A stretch of 64,000 nucleotides of DNA. Origin: Bacteroidales bacterium (GTDB lineage Bacteria; Bacteroidota; Bacteroidia; Bacteroidales; UBA932). Made by a program: the position numbers and the translations under genes. The notes below the pieces were generated by a model. That model had not been told where the DNA came from. It saw only the letters and a program-made list of their open reading frames with translations, and ran no database searches. Location: contig JAGBNC010000036.1 in assembly GCA_017634595.1 (NCBI GenBank), positions 62,001 through 126,000 on the forward strand. The letters run 5' to 3'. Below are positions 1 through 8,990 of this stretch, piece after piece. Position 1 is the stretch's first letter. Each line of letters opens with the position of its first letter.

Positions 1-1
1 C

Positions 2-1150
2 TTCATCTACAACTACGTACAGACAATAAACAGCCGCCCCGGATTGAAGAAGGTAGACATAGTACTGTCCGGAGACATTAGGGAGCAGGACAAGACGGTT
101 TATACAATACCACGCAGCGATGCGCTTACGTTCTACATTTCATCCATCTCCGGCCTTGCCGACAATAGCGAGAAGTATCTGGAGAAAATCATATCCAGAC
201 GCGTAGAAGCAAATACGGCCAGCTATATTGAATTCCCTATGGGGAAATCGGACATCAACCCGCTATTGGGCAACAATCCTACTGAAATAGGCCGTATCAA
301 AGGGAATATAAGGGGCTTGATTGTGAACGAAATATACGAACTTGACTCTATTTCGGTTGTGGCATTCGCTTCGCCGGAAGGACAACAGAGAGCGAATGAG
401 AGACTCTCAGAAAGCCGTGCCAGGTGTGCGTCCCTGTATTTCCGGGACTTTGCAGGCGAACTGCGGGACTCGCTTGAAGCTGAACGCGGTACCTTTCTGT
501 CTCTGAATGAGGAAATAACCCAGGGTACTATTATACCCACGATAGGTTTCAACGGGCGCAGCGGCGGAGAGAACTGGCACATGCTTGATGTACTGGTTGA
601 TCAAGACAAGGACCTGGATCACGCGGCCAAAAGCCGCTACAAAGAACTAGTCACGCAGTTCGCTGATTACGATTCAAGGGAGAAAGAAATATCCAAAGAA
701 CCTTTCTACAAGCATCTGAGAGAGCATCTTTATCCCCGTTTGCGCATAGTTAAATTCAACTTTTACCTCCATCGGAAAAACATGGTGCAGGACACTTTGT
801 ACACCACTGAGCTTGACACTTGCTATATGAAAGGCGTCCAATACATAAAAGACAGAAACTATGAAGAGGCTCTCAAGCTTCTGCGCCCTTACAATGACTA
901 TAACACTGCGGTAGCATGCGTCGCCCTCGACCGTAACGCCTCAGCTATGCAGATTCTAAGTGGGCTGGAGAAAAACGCCCGTGTGAACTACCTGCTGGCG
1001 ATTCTTTATGCCCGCGATGGGGATGAACGCAATGCTGTAGAGCATTTTATCCATTCATGCCATCAGGAACCGGCATTCATACACAGAGGCAGCCTGGATC
1101 CGGAGATAAGCAGTCTGATACGCAAATATGAGCTTAAATTGGATAATTGA
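2..1150 (+). CDS. OmpA-like / TPR protein, 5' partial
   Basis: The reading frame is open from the window edge, so the true start lies upstream; the first in-frame start-like codon (TTG at 44) is probably internal. The middle of the visible part contains an OmpA-like stretch (ISVVAFASPEG followed by N-RLSESRA), the peptidoglycan-binding pattern in which an Asn and an Arg-Ala helix follow a beta strand. The last ~110 residues are helical with a TPR-like rhythm (YIKDRNYEEALKLLRPY, then LAILYARDGDERNAVEHF). Bacteroidales encode many such envelope proteins with OmpA and TPR parts. The role is inferred to be envelope structure or anchoring of a surface complex. No signal peptide can be judged because the N-terminus is missing. 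The next gene has its own promoter after this stop codon. Confidence 0.6.
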   Translation, partial: FIYNYVQTINSRPGLKKVDIVLSGDIREQDKTVYTIPRSDALTFYISSISGLADNSEKYLEKIISRRVEANTASYIEFPMGKSDINPLLGNNPTEIGRIKGNIRGLIVNEIYELDSISVVAFASPEGQQRANERLSESRARCASLYFRDFAGELRDSLEAERGTFLSLNEEITQGTIIPTIGFNGRSGGENWHMLDVLVDQDKDLDHAAKSRYKELVTQFADYDSREKEISKEPFYKHLREHLYPRLRIVKFNFYLHRKNMVQDTLYTTELDTCYMKGVQYIKDRNYEEALKLLRPYNDYNTAVACVALDRNASAMQILSGLEKNARVNYLLAILYARDGDERNAVEHFIHSCHQEPAFIHRGSLDPEISSLIRKYELKLDN

Positions 1151-1163
1151 CATTAGTTTTTAG

Positions 1164-1171
1164 TATTTTTG
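1164..1171 (+). promoter_or_regulatory. Bacteroidota -7 box (TATTTTTG) for the CoA-transferase gene
   Basis: Perfect match to TAnnTTTG, ending 8 nt before the ATG at 1180. No convincing -33 TTTG is seen at 19-20 bp spacing. The mRNA leader would be only a few bases long. Confidence 0.5.
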
Positions 1172-1179
1172 CAGCTACA

Positions 1180-2478
1180 ATGCAACAGATGAAGTTTGTC
1201 ACAGCCGACGAGGCGGTCAGCCACATCCCATCACACTGCCACATACATCTCAGCAGCGTGGCCAGCGTACCGCACTGCCTAATAGAGGCTTTGTGCCGCA
1301 GGGCAGACGCCGGAGACGTGACGGATCTTCATTTTCACCACTTCCACACAGAAGGACCAGCACCTTACAGCAAGCCTGAATACGAAGGCATCATGTTCGA
1401 CCAGGGTTTCTTCGTCGGCCCCAACGTAAGGGCGGAAGTTAACGCCGGATATGCTGATTATCTGCCGGTACACCTCAGCGAGACTCCTTTCCTGTACCGC
1501 AGCGGAGCCATTGAGCTTGGCGCAGCCCTTGTCAATGTATCCATGCCTGACAGCGAAGGAAGGGTATCACTCGGGACATCGGTGGACTGTTCCCCCGCAG
1601 CAATTCAATGCGCCCGCCTTGTCATAGGCGTAGTCAACCCCAACGTTCCCTTTTCTTATGGAGAGTTGATCCCCCTGAGCGCTTTCGACTATCTGGTGCG
1701 GGACGACCATCCGCTTGATACCGCAGGTTTTGTGGAGCCGAGCCCGGTGGAGATGGAAATCGGGCGCCACTGCGCTGAACTTGTAGAGGACGGAGCGTGC
1801 CTACAGATGGGCATAGGTTCCCTTCCCAATGCACTTTCGTCACAGCTGGACGGACACAAGAATCTCGGTCTCCATACTGAGATGTTCGCCGACGGTCTGC
1901 TGCGCCTCATCAAGAAAGGCGTCATCAACGGAGCCGCCAAGAATATTGACAATGGCAAGGTCACCGCTTCCTTCCTGCTCGGATCACAGGATGTGTATTC
2001 ATTCATCGACCACAACCCTGTGGTGCAGATGCGGGACATCGCATACGTCAACGATGTGCGTGTAATAGCGTCAAACCGCAAAGCCACAGCTATCAATTCT
2101 GCCATCGAAGTAGATCTCACCGGGCAGATCTGCGCCGACAGTATCGGCACACGTATCTTCAGCGGCACAGGAGGACAGTTGGACTTTGTCCGTGGGGCAA
2201 CACTATCTGAAGGTGGAAAGAGCATTACTGCATTTGCATCCCGGACACGCAAGGGCGCTTCCAAGATAGTACCCGCCATACATCCTGGCGGAGGTATAGT
2301 AACGCCACGCGCCGATGCTCACTGGATTGTAACCGAATATGGCTCCGTGAACTTGTACGGCAAGAGTCTTCAGGAGAGAGCCCGGCTGCTGATTTCCATT
2401 GCCCATCCTGAAGACAGGGAGGCCTTGGACCGTGCCGCATTCGAGCGCTTCGGTCCACATTTCCATTGTATTTTCTGA
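1180..2478 (+). CDS. Acetyl-CoA hydrolase/transferase family protein (4-hydroxybutyrate CoA-transferase-like)
   Basis: 432 residues from ATG 1180 (ATG 1189, starting MKFVTADEAV, is equally possible); an in-frame TTG at 1147 lies inside the promoter and is rejected. The protein is a full-length family I CoA-transferase of the AbfT/Cat2 type. It contains VNVSMPDSEGRVSLGTSVDC in the N-terminal half and GLHTEMFADGLL, whose Glu (about residue 234) is the expected catalytic glutamate that forms the CoA thioester. The C-terminal GGGIVTPRADAHWIVTEYG is typical of the second domain. Such cytosolic enzymes move CoA between acetate and 4-hydroxybutyrate, butyrate or a similar acid in fermentation; the exact substrate cannot be read from sequence. 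It stands alone, convergent with mltD (6-bp gap). Confidence 0.88.
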   Translation: MQQMKFVTADEAVSHIPSHCHIHLSSVASVPHCLIEALCRRADAGDVTDLHFHHFHTEGPAPYSKPEYEGIMFDQGFFVGPNVRAEVNAGYADYLPVHLSETPFLYRSGAIELGAALVNVSMPDSEGRVSLGTSVDCSPAAIQCARLVIGVVNPNVPFSYGELIPLSAFDYLVRDDHPLDTAGFVEPSPVEMEIGRHCAELVEDGACLQMGIGSLPNALSSQLDGHKNLGLHTEMFADGLLRLIKKGVINGAAKNIDNGKVTASFLLGSQDVYSFIDHNPVVQMRDIAYVNDVRVIASNRKATAINSAIEVDLTGQICADSIGTRIFSGTGGQLDFVRGATLSEGGKSITAFASRTRKGASKIVPAIHPGGGIVTPRADAHWIVTEYGSVNLYGKSLQERARLLISIAHPEDREALDRAAFERFGPHFHCIF

Positions 2479-2484
2479 GATCAG

Positions 2485-3873
2485 CTAATAGATATATATC
2501 TTTTGCCCTATACTCAGGCGGTCGCTGCGAAGGTGATTCCAACTCATAAGCTGTTTCACGCTGACCCTGTAGCGGCGAGCTATATGACTCAAAGTATCGC
2601 CGCTCCTGACTGTGTAGCAGGTACGCGATCCGCCTGTCGCACCGCTCTTTTTACCTTCGGAGATGTCTTTCATGACCTGCTCCGAGAGATATAGCTTGGC
2701 ATTATGCCCATACAGAGAATCGGGCTCTGCAGCAAGCCAGGCAGCGCTCCAACGGTAAGGCAGCTTGACAGAGCATTCGCCGCCGCTGCCGGGTATAATG
2801 CTATTGTAATACTTTGGATTGAGATATTCAATCTCTTCGAGCGGGATGCCCACAACCTCGCTGATCTGCTTGAAATGCAGATTTCTATGCACCCGAAAGG
2901 TATCGGTCTGTTCCGGAACGCCCACGGACGCTGCGCTCAGGCCGTAATCGCGGCTGTAGGCGAAGGCATACATCACGCCGACAAAAGCCGGCAGGTATCC
3001 CCTCGTCTCCGTAGGAAGATATGAATAAACCGACCAGAAATCCCTTTTCCCTCCAGCCCTTCTTATAGCTTTGTTCACATTGCCGGCGCCACAGTTGTAG
3101 GCGCTCACGGCCAGGGCCCAGTCGCCCAGCATGTTGTGAAGGTTCTTCAAGTAGCGTGCTGCAGCATCGGTGGATTTCTCCACATCCATACGCTCGTCGA
3201 TATAAGAGTCAATATGCAGGCCATACGAACGTGCGGTGCGGTACATGAACTGCCACAAGCCCTTTGCCCCGGCACGTGAAGTGGCTGTAGGCCTGAGCAT
3301 CGACTCGACCACGGCTAAATACTTCAGTTCCAGAGGTATGCCATACTTGCAAAACACCTCCTCGAAAATTGGGAAATAGTAGGAGCTCAATCCCATTGCC
3401 TGCTCCATGGCCACCCCCCTCTTCTCGGAATACAATATCATGTAATTCTTTACGACGTCGTTGAAAGGAAGGGTGAAATAAGGATTCAATGCAGCAAGGC
3501 GCGATATCATGACCGAATCGCTCACTGCGGATGTCAGCTTGACCGAATCCATATTAAAAGCCGGCATAACCGTTTCGCGGCCGAAATTGCTGTGATACCA
3601 CAGGGCCAGCAGGCTGTCAGTCACCTCAGGCGTATAGTCCATAGGATCGGGCGTCTCGAATGCTATTACTTCCTCTCCATCATCAGCAGTTTCCGATGAA
3701 ACGACAATCATACGCAGACTGTCCACAAGGGCCTTCAACGAATCAACACGGTGTTTAAGCTCTGCGTTCTCCTTCTCAAGCGTCTTGTTCTTGCCACGAG
3801 GAAGAAGCTGCGCCCCGGCAAAAGGCGAAGCACAAAGCAACAAGAGACACATAATGAGAAAGATTCTACGCAT
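2485..3873 (-). CDS. mltD: Membrane-bound lytic murein transglycosylase D-like, SLT plus LysM
   Basis: 462 residues. A signal peptide (MRRIFLIMCLLLLCASPFAGA) is followed by a short coiled coil (about 30-60), an SLT catalytic domain (about 165-310) and one C-terminal LysM repeat (about 417-462: YTVRSGDTLSHIARRY ... LSIGQKIYIY). The expected catalytic Glu is E190 in AVVESMLRP, followed by the family signatures GLWQFMYRTARSYGL and AVSAYNCGAGNVNKAI. The enzyme cleaves the MurNAc-GlcNAc bond of peptidoglycan in the periplasm, making 1,6-anhydro ends. It is the last gene of parA-parB-DUF5683-mltD (4-bp gap to the gene before), an order common in Bacteroidota that links chromosome partition with wall remodelling. 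Confidence 0.92.
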   Translation of the reverse strand: MRRIFLIMCLLLLCASPFAGAQLLPRGKNKTLEKENAELKHRVDSLKALVDSLRMIVVSSETADDGEEVIAFETPDPMDYTPEVTDSLLALWYHSNFGRETVMPAFNMDSVKLTSAVSDSVMISRLAALNPYFTLPFNDVVKNYMILYSEKRGVAMEQAMGLSSYYFPIFEEVFCKYGIPLELKYLAVVESMLRPTATSRAGAKGLWQFMYRTARSYGLHIDSYIDERMDVEKSTDAAARYLKNLHNMLGDWALAVSAYNCGAGNVNKAIRRAGGKRDFWSVYSYLPTETRGYLPAFVGVMYAFAYSRDYGLSAASVGVPEQTDTFRVHRNLHFKQISEVVGIPLEEIEYLNPKYYNSIIPGSGGECSVKLPYRWSAAWLAAEPDSLYGHNAKLYLSEQVMKDISEGKKSGATGGSRTCYTVRSGDTLSHIARRYRVSVKQLMSWNHLRSDRLSIGQKIYIY

Positions 3874-3877
3874 AAAC

Positions 3878-4747
3878 TCAGAATTTGAATCCCACGCTTA
3901 GTCCGAATGCAGGAGAAGGGTTGAAGGCCAGTTGGGTGTCCTGCATCAACACAGCAGGCTTGACCGTCATGGCCAGATCATCTGCGATCTCAAAATCATG
4001 CATGTAGGAGAATACGTTCGCATCAATTACCTGCAGGAGATACACCAGCGCTATAGCCAGCACTGAATAATCACGATAGCGCCTGAAGACGTCGCGGTAA
4101 TACAGAGCCTGCTCGGCGGTGATCGGGCCGTTGTATTCTACTTCAGTATTAGTCGCTTCCTTGTAGATACGGCGGTAACGCTGATAGTTGATGTTATTGG
4201 TATTGTAGAAATAGTAAGCGGCGCCGAGGCCCCCGAGGTAGATCGGGATTTTCCAATACTCTCCGTTGTATGCCTGCCCAAGTCCGGGAAGCAGCAGAGA
4301 ATAAAGCGTTGCACGTCCTGGAAGAGGATACACGGAGGATTTATAGCTCACGATACCATCCATCAATGTGCCCCAGTAAGCAAGTCCCGCGCCGATAAAA
4401 CAGTACTTCGCCGCATCGTGATTACCATGCGTATTGAGATACACGCCGGCACCGATAGGCCCGAGAATAGAGCCGTAAACTAATGGCAGTTTCCAATACT
4501 GCCGGTTGTAAATCTGCTCTCCGCCCACGCACACAAGGGAGCCGGCAAACATGGTCCCTATCTTGATCTCCTGCTTGTGCTGCAGGCCGGCAAAATATTC
4601 TTTGAACGAGAAAAGGACGTCCGTAGAATCCTTGCCTGTGGCCTTGTCGTCATTGTAAGACTGCTGGAAAGCCTCGGAGCGGAACTGCGCCGAAGCGATC
4701 AAGGTGCTGAACAGCAGCAGTATTGATAACAACGCCCTCTTCATCAT
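3878..4747 (-). CDS. DUF5683 domain protein
   Basis: 289 residues starting ATGATGAAG, overlapping the parB stop by 4 bp (ATGA), so translation is probably coupled. A signal peptide (MMKRALLSILLLFSTLIASAQ) is followed by several hydrophobic segments and two copies of a Tyr-Trp-Lys turn (NRQYWKLPLVYGSILGPIGAG and NGEYWKIPIYLGGLGAAYY), preceded by SLLLPGLGQAYNG. That GLGQ-Y-GEYWK pattern is the hallmark of DUF5683. The C-terminus (FNPSPAFGLSVGFKF) ends like an outer-membrane beta strand. The function is unknown. Its fixed place between parB and a lytic transglycosylase in many Bacteroidota suggests an envelope role tied to division; this is inference. Confidence 0.85.
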   Translation of the reverse strand: MMKRALLSILLLFSTLIASAQFRSEAFQQSYNDDKATGKDSTDVLFSFKEYFAGLQHKQEIKIGTMFAGSLVCVGGEQIYNRQYWKLPLVYGSILGPIGAGVYLNTHGNHDAAKYCFIGAGLAYWGTLMDGIVSYKSSVYPLPGRATLYSLLLPGLGQAYNGEYWKIPIYLGGLGAAYYFYNTNNINYQRYRRIYKEATNTEVEYNGPITAEQALYYRDVFRRYRDYSVLAIALVYLLQVIDANVFSYMHDFEIADDLAMTVKPAVLMQDTQLAFNPSPAFGLSVGFKF

Positions 4748-5673
4748 CTCTGCGAAGACTCAAGCGCTTTCAAGAACTCTTCAACCTCGGAGTCGGAACT
4801 GAAGCGCACAGTGAGGCAACCTTTTCCGGAAGCGTTGCGACGTACTGACACTTCCCTGCTGAAATACCTGCCTATGCATGACAGGAGACGGTCGTATTGC
4901 TCCGGCAGAGGTTCGGAAGCCCTGGGAGCATGGCGCCTGCCAGAGCCGGAATTCATCTGCCGCACCAGCTCTTCAAGTTCGCGCACCGAAAGTGAACGGG
5001 TAATTGCCGCATCGCACAGATTCTCCTGCAATTCGGGATCCTCAACACCCAGCAGAACCTTGGCGTGCCCGGTAGAAATCAGGCCTACTTTAAGATCGTG
5101 CTGAACTTTCACCGGCAGCTTGAGAAGACGGAGGCTGTTGGCCACGGTAGCCCTCTTCTTGCCCACACGGTCGGCCATCTGCTCCTGTGTAAGATGGCAC
5201 TCGTCAATCAGGCGCCTGTAGCTCATTGCCACCTCCACAGGGTCCAGATCCTGACGCTGGATATTCTCCACAATGGCCATTTCCAGCATGCCCTGATCAC
5301 CGGTCTCGCGCACATATGCGGGAATCATAGTCATCCCTGTCATACGGCACGCCCTGAAACGGCGCTCACCGCTTATGATCTGATAACGCCCGGAGTCCGT
5401 CCGTCTGACGGTAATCGGCTGAATGAGGCCAAGTGACCTGATAGATGCAGCTAGCTCTTCAAGTGCCTCCTGATCGAAATTGATACGCGGCTGGAAAGGG
5501 TTGGCATCTACCAAATCCATAGGGATACGCATGATATCTGCGTCAGATGCCTGTGCCGATCCTGCAATTTGCTTATTTATATAGCCTACGGGCTTCCTTA
5601 GCTGGTCGGCGCCGGGGACATTGCCCATCAGCGCTTCCAGGCCCTTGCCCAGGCCTCTGTTCTTTACACTCAT
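4744..5673 (-). CDS. parB: Chromosome partitioning protein ParB
   Basis: 309 residues. The N-terminus MSVKNRGLGKGLEALMG is the usual ParB opening that contacts ParA. The CTPase/ParB domain (about 45-135) carries NPFQPR and the CTP-binding GERRFRA motif (102-108), then IVENIQRQDLDPVEVA. A helix-turn-helix region (about 140-230; LTQEQMADRVGKKRATVANSLRLLKLP) reads parS. The C-terminal ~45 residues form the dimerisation segment after a Gly/Ser/Arg-rich linker. It loads on parS sites, spreads as a CTP-dependent clamp and recruits ParA and SMC. It overlaps parA by 4 bp and DUF5683 by 4 bp. I found no full parS site in the window. Confidence 0.96.
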   Translation of the reverse strand: MSVKNRGLGKGLEALMGNVPGADQLRKPVGYINKQIAGSAQASDADIMRIPMDLVDANPFQPRINFDQEALEELAASIRSLGLIQPITVRRTDSGRYQIISGERRFRACRMTGMTMIPAYVRETGDQGMLEMAIVENIQRQDLDPVEVAMSYRRLIDECHLTQEQMADRVGKKRATVANSLRLLKLPVKVQHDLKVGLISTGHAKVLLGVEDPELQENLCDAAITRSLSVRELEELVRQMNSGSGRRHAPRASEPLPEQYDRLLSCIGRYFSREVSVRRNASGKGCLTVRFSSDSEVEEFLKALESSQR

Positions 5674-6455
5674 GATTCTGCTGTTTTGTCGCCGTTACGC
5701 TCCAGCAATTCGGATGCCAGGTTGAGATAATTGGACGAGCCGGTGCAAGAAATCTCATACAGCAACACCGGCTTACCATGTGACGGAGCCTCACTCAAGC
5801 GTATATTACGCTGAATCACCGTCTTGAACACAAGATCCTTGAAGTGCTCGCGCAATTCTGCCAGCACCTGCTGATGGACCTTTGTGCGGCCGTCGAACAT
5901 TGTCACCACGAAGCCTTCGATAGTCAGCGAAGGATTAAGACCGTTCTGTATTATCCTTATGGTCTGAAGCAGTTTGCCCAAACCTTCAAGTGCAAAAAAT
6001 TCAGGCTGGACCGGAATGATTACCGAGTCGGCGGCAGTCAGTGTATTGACCGTGATGAGCCCCAGCGAAGGCGAACAGTCTATAATGATGTAGTCGTATT
6101 TGTCCCGGACCGGAGCTATAGCTTTCTTGAGCGCCGACTCACGGTCCTCCTCATTTATCATTTCTATTTCTATACCTACCAGATTGATGTGGGAAGGGAT
6201 CATGTGAAGGCCTTCCATTTCCGTCTGGATAAGGGTGTCTTCCACTGAGATAGAGCCCTCCATGAGCTCGTACAGACTGCGGTGGGAATCATCATCGGGA
6301 GAAAAATTGAGCCCCGAAGTAGTATTGGCCTGGGGATCGGCATCAATGATGAGTACTTTCTTTTCCAACGCGGCAAGCGAGGCGGCCAAATTAATGGCCG
6401 TAGTGGTCTTGCCCACACCACCCTTCTGATTGGCAATAGCTATAACTTTACCCAT
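5670..6455 (-). CDS. parA: Chromosome partitioning ATPase ParA (Soj)
   Basis: 261 residues from ATG at 6455 (MGKVIAIANQKGGVGKTTT). An upstream TTG at 6464 is rejected because it lies inside the -7 box. The deviant Walker A KGGVGKTT spans 11-18. The A' motif is VLIIDADPQANTTSGL and Walker B is YDYIIIDCSPSLGLIT. It is a cytosolic ATPase that binds DNA without sequence preference and moves ParB-parS complexes. It is the first gene of the partition operon. The start codon lies 6 nt after a perfect TAnnTTTG box, so the mRNA is probably leaderless. It is divergent from the lipid kinase gene at 6494. Confidence 0.97.
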   Translation of the reverse strand: MGKVIAIANQKGGVGKTTTAINLAASLAALEKKVLIIDADPQANTTSGLNFSPDDDSHRSLYELMEGSISVEDTLIQTEMEGLHMIPSHINLVGIEIEMINEEDRESALKKAIAPVRDKYDYIIIDCSPSLGLITVNTLTAADSVIIPVQPEFFALEGLGKLLQTIRIIQNGLNPSLTIEGFVVTMFDGRTKVHQQVLAELREHFKDLVFKTVIQRNIRLSEAPSHGKPVLLYEISCTGSSNYLNLASELLERNGDKTAES

Positions 6456-6461
6456 AGTATG

Positions 6462-6469
6462 CAAAAATA
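6462..6469 (-). promoter_or_regulatory. -7 box (TATTTTTG) of the parA operon
   Basis: Perfect TAnnTTTG read on the minus strand, 6 nt before the parA ATG. It lies 12 bp from the opposing -7 box at 6482-6489, so the two divergent promoters overlap and may exclude each other. Confidence 0.6.
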
Positions 6470-6481
6470 CGAAATAATTAT

Positions 6482-6489
6482 TACTTTTG
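6482..6489 (+). promoter_or_regulatory. -7 box (TACTTTTG) of the lipid kinase gene
   Basis: Perfect TAnnTTTG only 4 nt before the ATG at 6494. Initiation in the usual place would give a leaderless mRNA. Confidence 0.6.
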
Positions 6490-6493
6490 CACT

Positions 6494-7438
6494 ATGACTG
6501 AGCCTAAAACTGAATGGTACATCATAGTCAATCCCCGGGCAGGCTCGGGCAAGACTATGTCCCTATGGGTTCCGGCCGAGCAGAAACTCGAAAAACTCGG
6601 AGTCCCTTTTGTAACGGCCATGACTGACCACAAGCGCCACGCCACAGTTCTCGCACATGAAGCTTCCGCTGCAGGCTACAGAAGAATCATAGCCGTGGGT
6701 GGCGACGGTTCCCTTCACGAAACCCTGCAAGGCATTACTGCCTACTGTGACGAAAGCGGCACTCCGACAGAAGAATTCACCCTTGGCGTTTTCCCCATTG
6801 GTTCAGGCAACGACTGGATTAAATCCCTGGACGTCCCCAACGACATGGGCAAGGTCATAGATCTTATTCTCGACAATTCCTTTGGCAAAATGGACATTGT
6901 AAAGGTCCGCGGCGGGGGCGACAAAGTCTGCTACATGGCAAATGTCGGAGGTACGGGCTTCGACTCCCACGTATGCCATCGCGTCAATTTCCAGAAAGAA
7001 GGAGGCAAGAGGGGCAAGATGATTTATCTCAACGCCCTCAGATACACAATCACCCATATTGCTCCCATCTCCCTCAGGATTACTGCAGACTCGAAAGTCG
7101 TTTTCGAAGGCCATTGCTATTCAGTAGCCCTCGGCAACGGGCGCTTCAGCGGCTCGGGAATGAAACAGGTGCCACTGGCCGAAATCAATGATGGGATACT
7201 TGACTACATGATTGTGCCCAAGACTTCGGTGTACACCATTGTCAAACAGATCCCGAGACTGTTCAACGGCACCGTCAACGAGTCCCCGGCTGTCATATCC
7301 GGGCGCTGCAAGGACCTGCTGATCGAGCCCCTTAACGAAGCCTCGGAAGACATCTTCGAACTGGACGGCGAGATTGAGGGAAAGCTTCCCATGCACATAC
7401 AAATCGACGGCAGGACAATCAATGTAATCAAAGGCTGA
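6494..7438 (+). CDS. Diacylglycerol/lipid kinase family protein (DAGK catalytic domain)
   Basis: 314 residues, the usual length for bacterial DgkB/YegS/BmrU-type kinases. The N-terminal DAGK domain shows IIVNPRAGSGKT (nucleotide-binding strand) and AVGGDGSLHETLQGI, the GGDG signature. LGVFPIGSGNDWIKSL is the third family motif. The C-terminal beta-sandwich half has GGTGFDSHV and ALGNGRFSGSGMKQVPLAEINDGILD, the pattern of the lipid-binding lobe. It phosphorylates a lipid with a free hydroxyl, such as diacylglycerol, at the inner membrane face. The exact lipid is unknown; sphingoid bases are another possibility in Bacteroidales. Its 3' end overlaps the convergent barrel gene by 11 bp. Confidence 0.9.
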   Translation: MTEPKTEWYIIVNPRAGSGKTMSLWVPAEQKLEKLGVPFVTAMTDHKRHATVLAHEASAAGYRRIIAVGGDGSLHETLQGITAYCDESGTPTEEFTLGVFPIGSGNDWIKSLDVPNDMGKVIDLILDNSFGKMDIVKVRGGGDKVCYMANVGGTGFDSHVCHRVNFQKEGGKRGKMIYLNALRYTITHIAPISLRITADSKVVFEGHCYSVALGNGRFSGSGMKQVPLAEINDGILDYMIVPKTSVYTIVKQIPRLFNGTVNESPAVISGRCKDLLIEPLNEASEDIFELDGEIEGKLPMHIQIDGRTINVIKG

Positions 7439-8972
7439 GCTGATACTGAAGTTTTACTTCATATTTAGAAGCCTTTCCATCTGTCATCCAAGGATATTCA
7501 ACACAAGATAGGCGACAATAGAATCCATGCCTCCTGCTGGGTTTCCAGGCACATGACAAGGATGTTGCCCATCCCTTGCCGTAGTATGCCGGCACGTTGA
7601 ATGAACCCGGTGCATCCCTCTCGTAAACATATATTCTCCCGTCCCACTTATCAACCCTGAAAAGCGTCCACCGCAGCCACGCCCTAAAAGCTCCGCCGCC
7701 CCGTCCCGCTTCGGCATAAAAAAGCCACGAAGTATCATCTTTGCAATGCACCAGGTCAAGCCGGCCGGTGAGATCCCAACCGGAGTATTCCAGCCTGATG
7801 ACTCCCCTGCCCTCGACACGCCAAGTGTCTTTGCGCGTGGCTGCTAGACGTAGAACCGGATTAATACCAATAGGTCCAAGATGGAAATGAGTGGAATACT
7901 TTGCCATGCTCCGGAATTGCTTCGAAGACAAATAAGCCAGAGCTTCAAACGGGCCCGAAGACACTCCGGCAGCCGTTTCAGGTACTCCACTGCACCATTT
8001 AGCCATGGCTCCGATTTTGGTATCGTAGGCCGGAATCCACATCACCCCGGCCACAGCATCGAAGCGCCCGCGCCATACACATTCCCCCCACAAGCCTAAG
8101 CCGGGAAGGCCGAGTTTGATGTCCATCCCCACAGCTTCCCTGGAGGCATTTACTGCGGCCGTAAACCTCTGGCCGGTAAAGCATACCGAACCCATAGGCA
8201 TCTTGTCCGGGACAGAATATGCAGCGGCCAGCGACCAGCGTCCATACTCAAAATCAGCCGCAGCGCCACAGTATGACGGGCTGAAAGAGCCCGTCGGAGA
8301 AAAGCCGCTCCCACTGCGCCGGAGCGACTGAACAGAGCTCCATGGTTGCAGTGAAAAACCGCTCCACATACATAGCCCTTGCCCGAAACGGGCATTAAAA
8401 TGGCCCAGTATCAGTTTGCCGAGATGTTTCCGTCCATAATAAGCCCCGCTCAAAGTACCAAGTCCAAAGTGCGGGTCGGAATAACTGTTCCGCGAAGACC
8501 AGTACAACTCCGCAGTTTCGCCCAATTCTGCTTTATACTTAACCCCTGCAGCATATTCAAGCTCGCCCGACAGCCGGCCGGCACCGCGCAGCATCAAGTT
8601 CTGGTGGAGCTTGCGCGAGCGCCTCTTCCCGGGAGGCCCAGAAGAGCTCAGGCGCGTAAAAGGTTTCAAGGCTTCGGCATATTCTTCGCCAAAGCCGTCG
8701 ACAAGCGCCAGTTCGGTGTAAGAAAGAATATCCCCCGACCTTTCCCTCCAGTCTAATAGGGATGCGACTTGGAATGCGCTCATCAAGCCGCTTGAGAGCA
8801 GGCGGCTGCGGGTGCATAAGTTTAGTTCAAGAGGGCTGAGTTCCAAAGCACGGTAGCGTGAAATCACGCTTTCATCCAATTCTTCCATGGAAGAGACCCC
8901 GTTCAGGAATAGAACGGCCGATTCGAAAGAAGGGCCTGCAAAGCAGGCCAGCAAGATCAGAAGCAGTTTCAT
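7428..8972 (-). CDS. Helix-hairpin-helix protein with a predicted outer-membrane beta-barrel
   Basis: 514 residues from ATG at 8972 (MKLLLILLACFAG, signal peptide); a longer frame to 9035 runs into the divergent promoter. Residues ~30-110 hold ComEA-like helix-hairpin-helix repeats (SRLLSSGLMSAFQVASLLDWRERSGDILSYTELALVDGFGEEYAEALKPFTRL). The rest alternates aromatic and polar residues in amphipathic strands (ELYWSSRNSYSDPHFGLGTLSG, SLAAAYSVPDKM, YYGKGWATSLSCAW) and ends in VKLQYQLSL, as outer-membrane barrels do. HhH-plus-barrel proteins are known only as hypothetical families in Bacteroidota. A role in DNA binding or uptake at the outer membrane is conceivable but unproven. No sequence after the last strand suggests a further domain. 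Confidence 0.75.
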   Translation of the reverse strand: MKLLLILLACFAGPSFESAVLFLNGVSSMEELDESVISRYRALELSPLELNLCTRSRLLSSGLMSAFQVASLLDWRERSGDILSYTELALVDGFGEEYAEALKPFTRLSSSGPPGKRRSRKLHQNLMLRGAGRLSGELEYAAGVKYKAELGETAELYWSSRNSYSDPHFGLGTLSGAYYGRKHLGKLILGHFNARFGQGLCMWSGFSLQPWSSVQSLRRSGSGFSPTGSFSPSYCGAAADFEYGRWSLAAAYSVPDKMPMGSVCFTGQRFTAAVNASREAVGMDIKLGLPGLGLWGECVWRGRFDAVAGVMWIPAYDTKIGAMAKWCSGVPETAAGVSSGPFEALAYLSSKQFRSMAKYSTHFHLGPIGINPVLRLAATRKDTWRVEGRGVIRLEYSGWDLTGRLDLVHCKDDTSWLFYAEAGRGGGAFRAWLRWTLFRVDKWDGRIYVYERDAPGSFNVPAYYGKGWATSLSCAWKPSRRHGFYCRLSCVEYPWMTDGKASKYEVKLQYQLSL

Positions 8973-8990
8973 AGTCCATCGTTTTTCACC

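Noticed and set aside
2550-2570. A half match to parS (TGTTTCACG) inside mltD
   Set aside because: The second half (CTGACC) does not match TGAAACA; one half-site occurs by chance and ParB needs the full palindrome.
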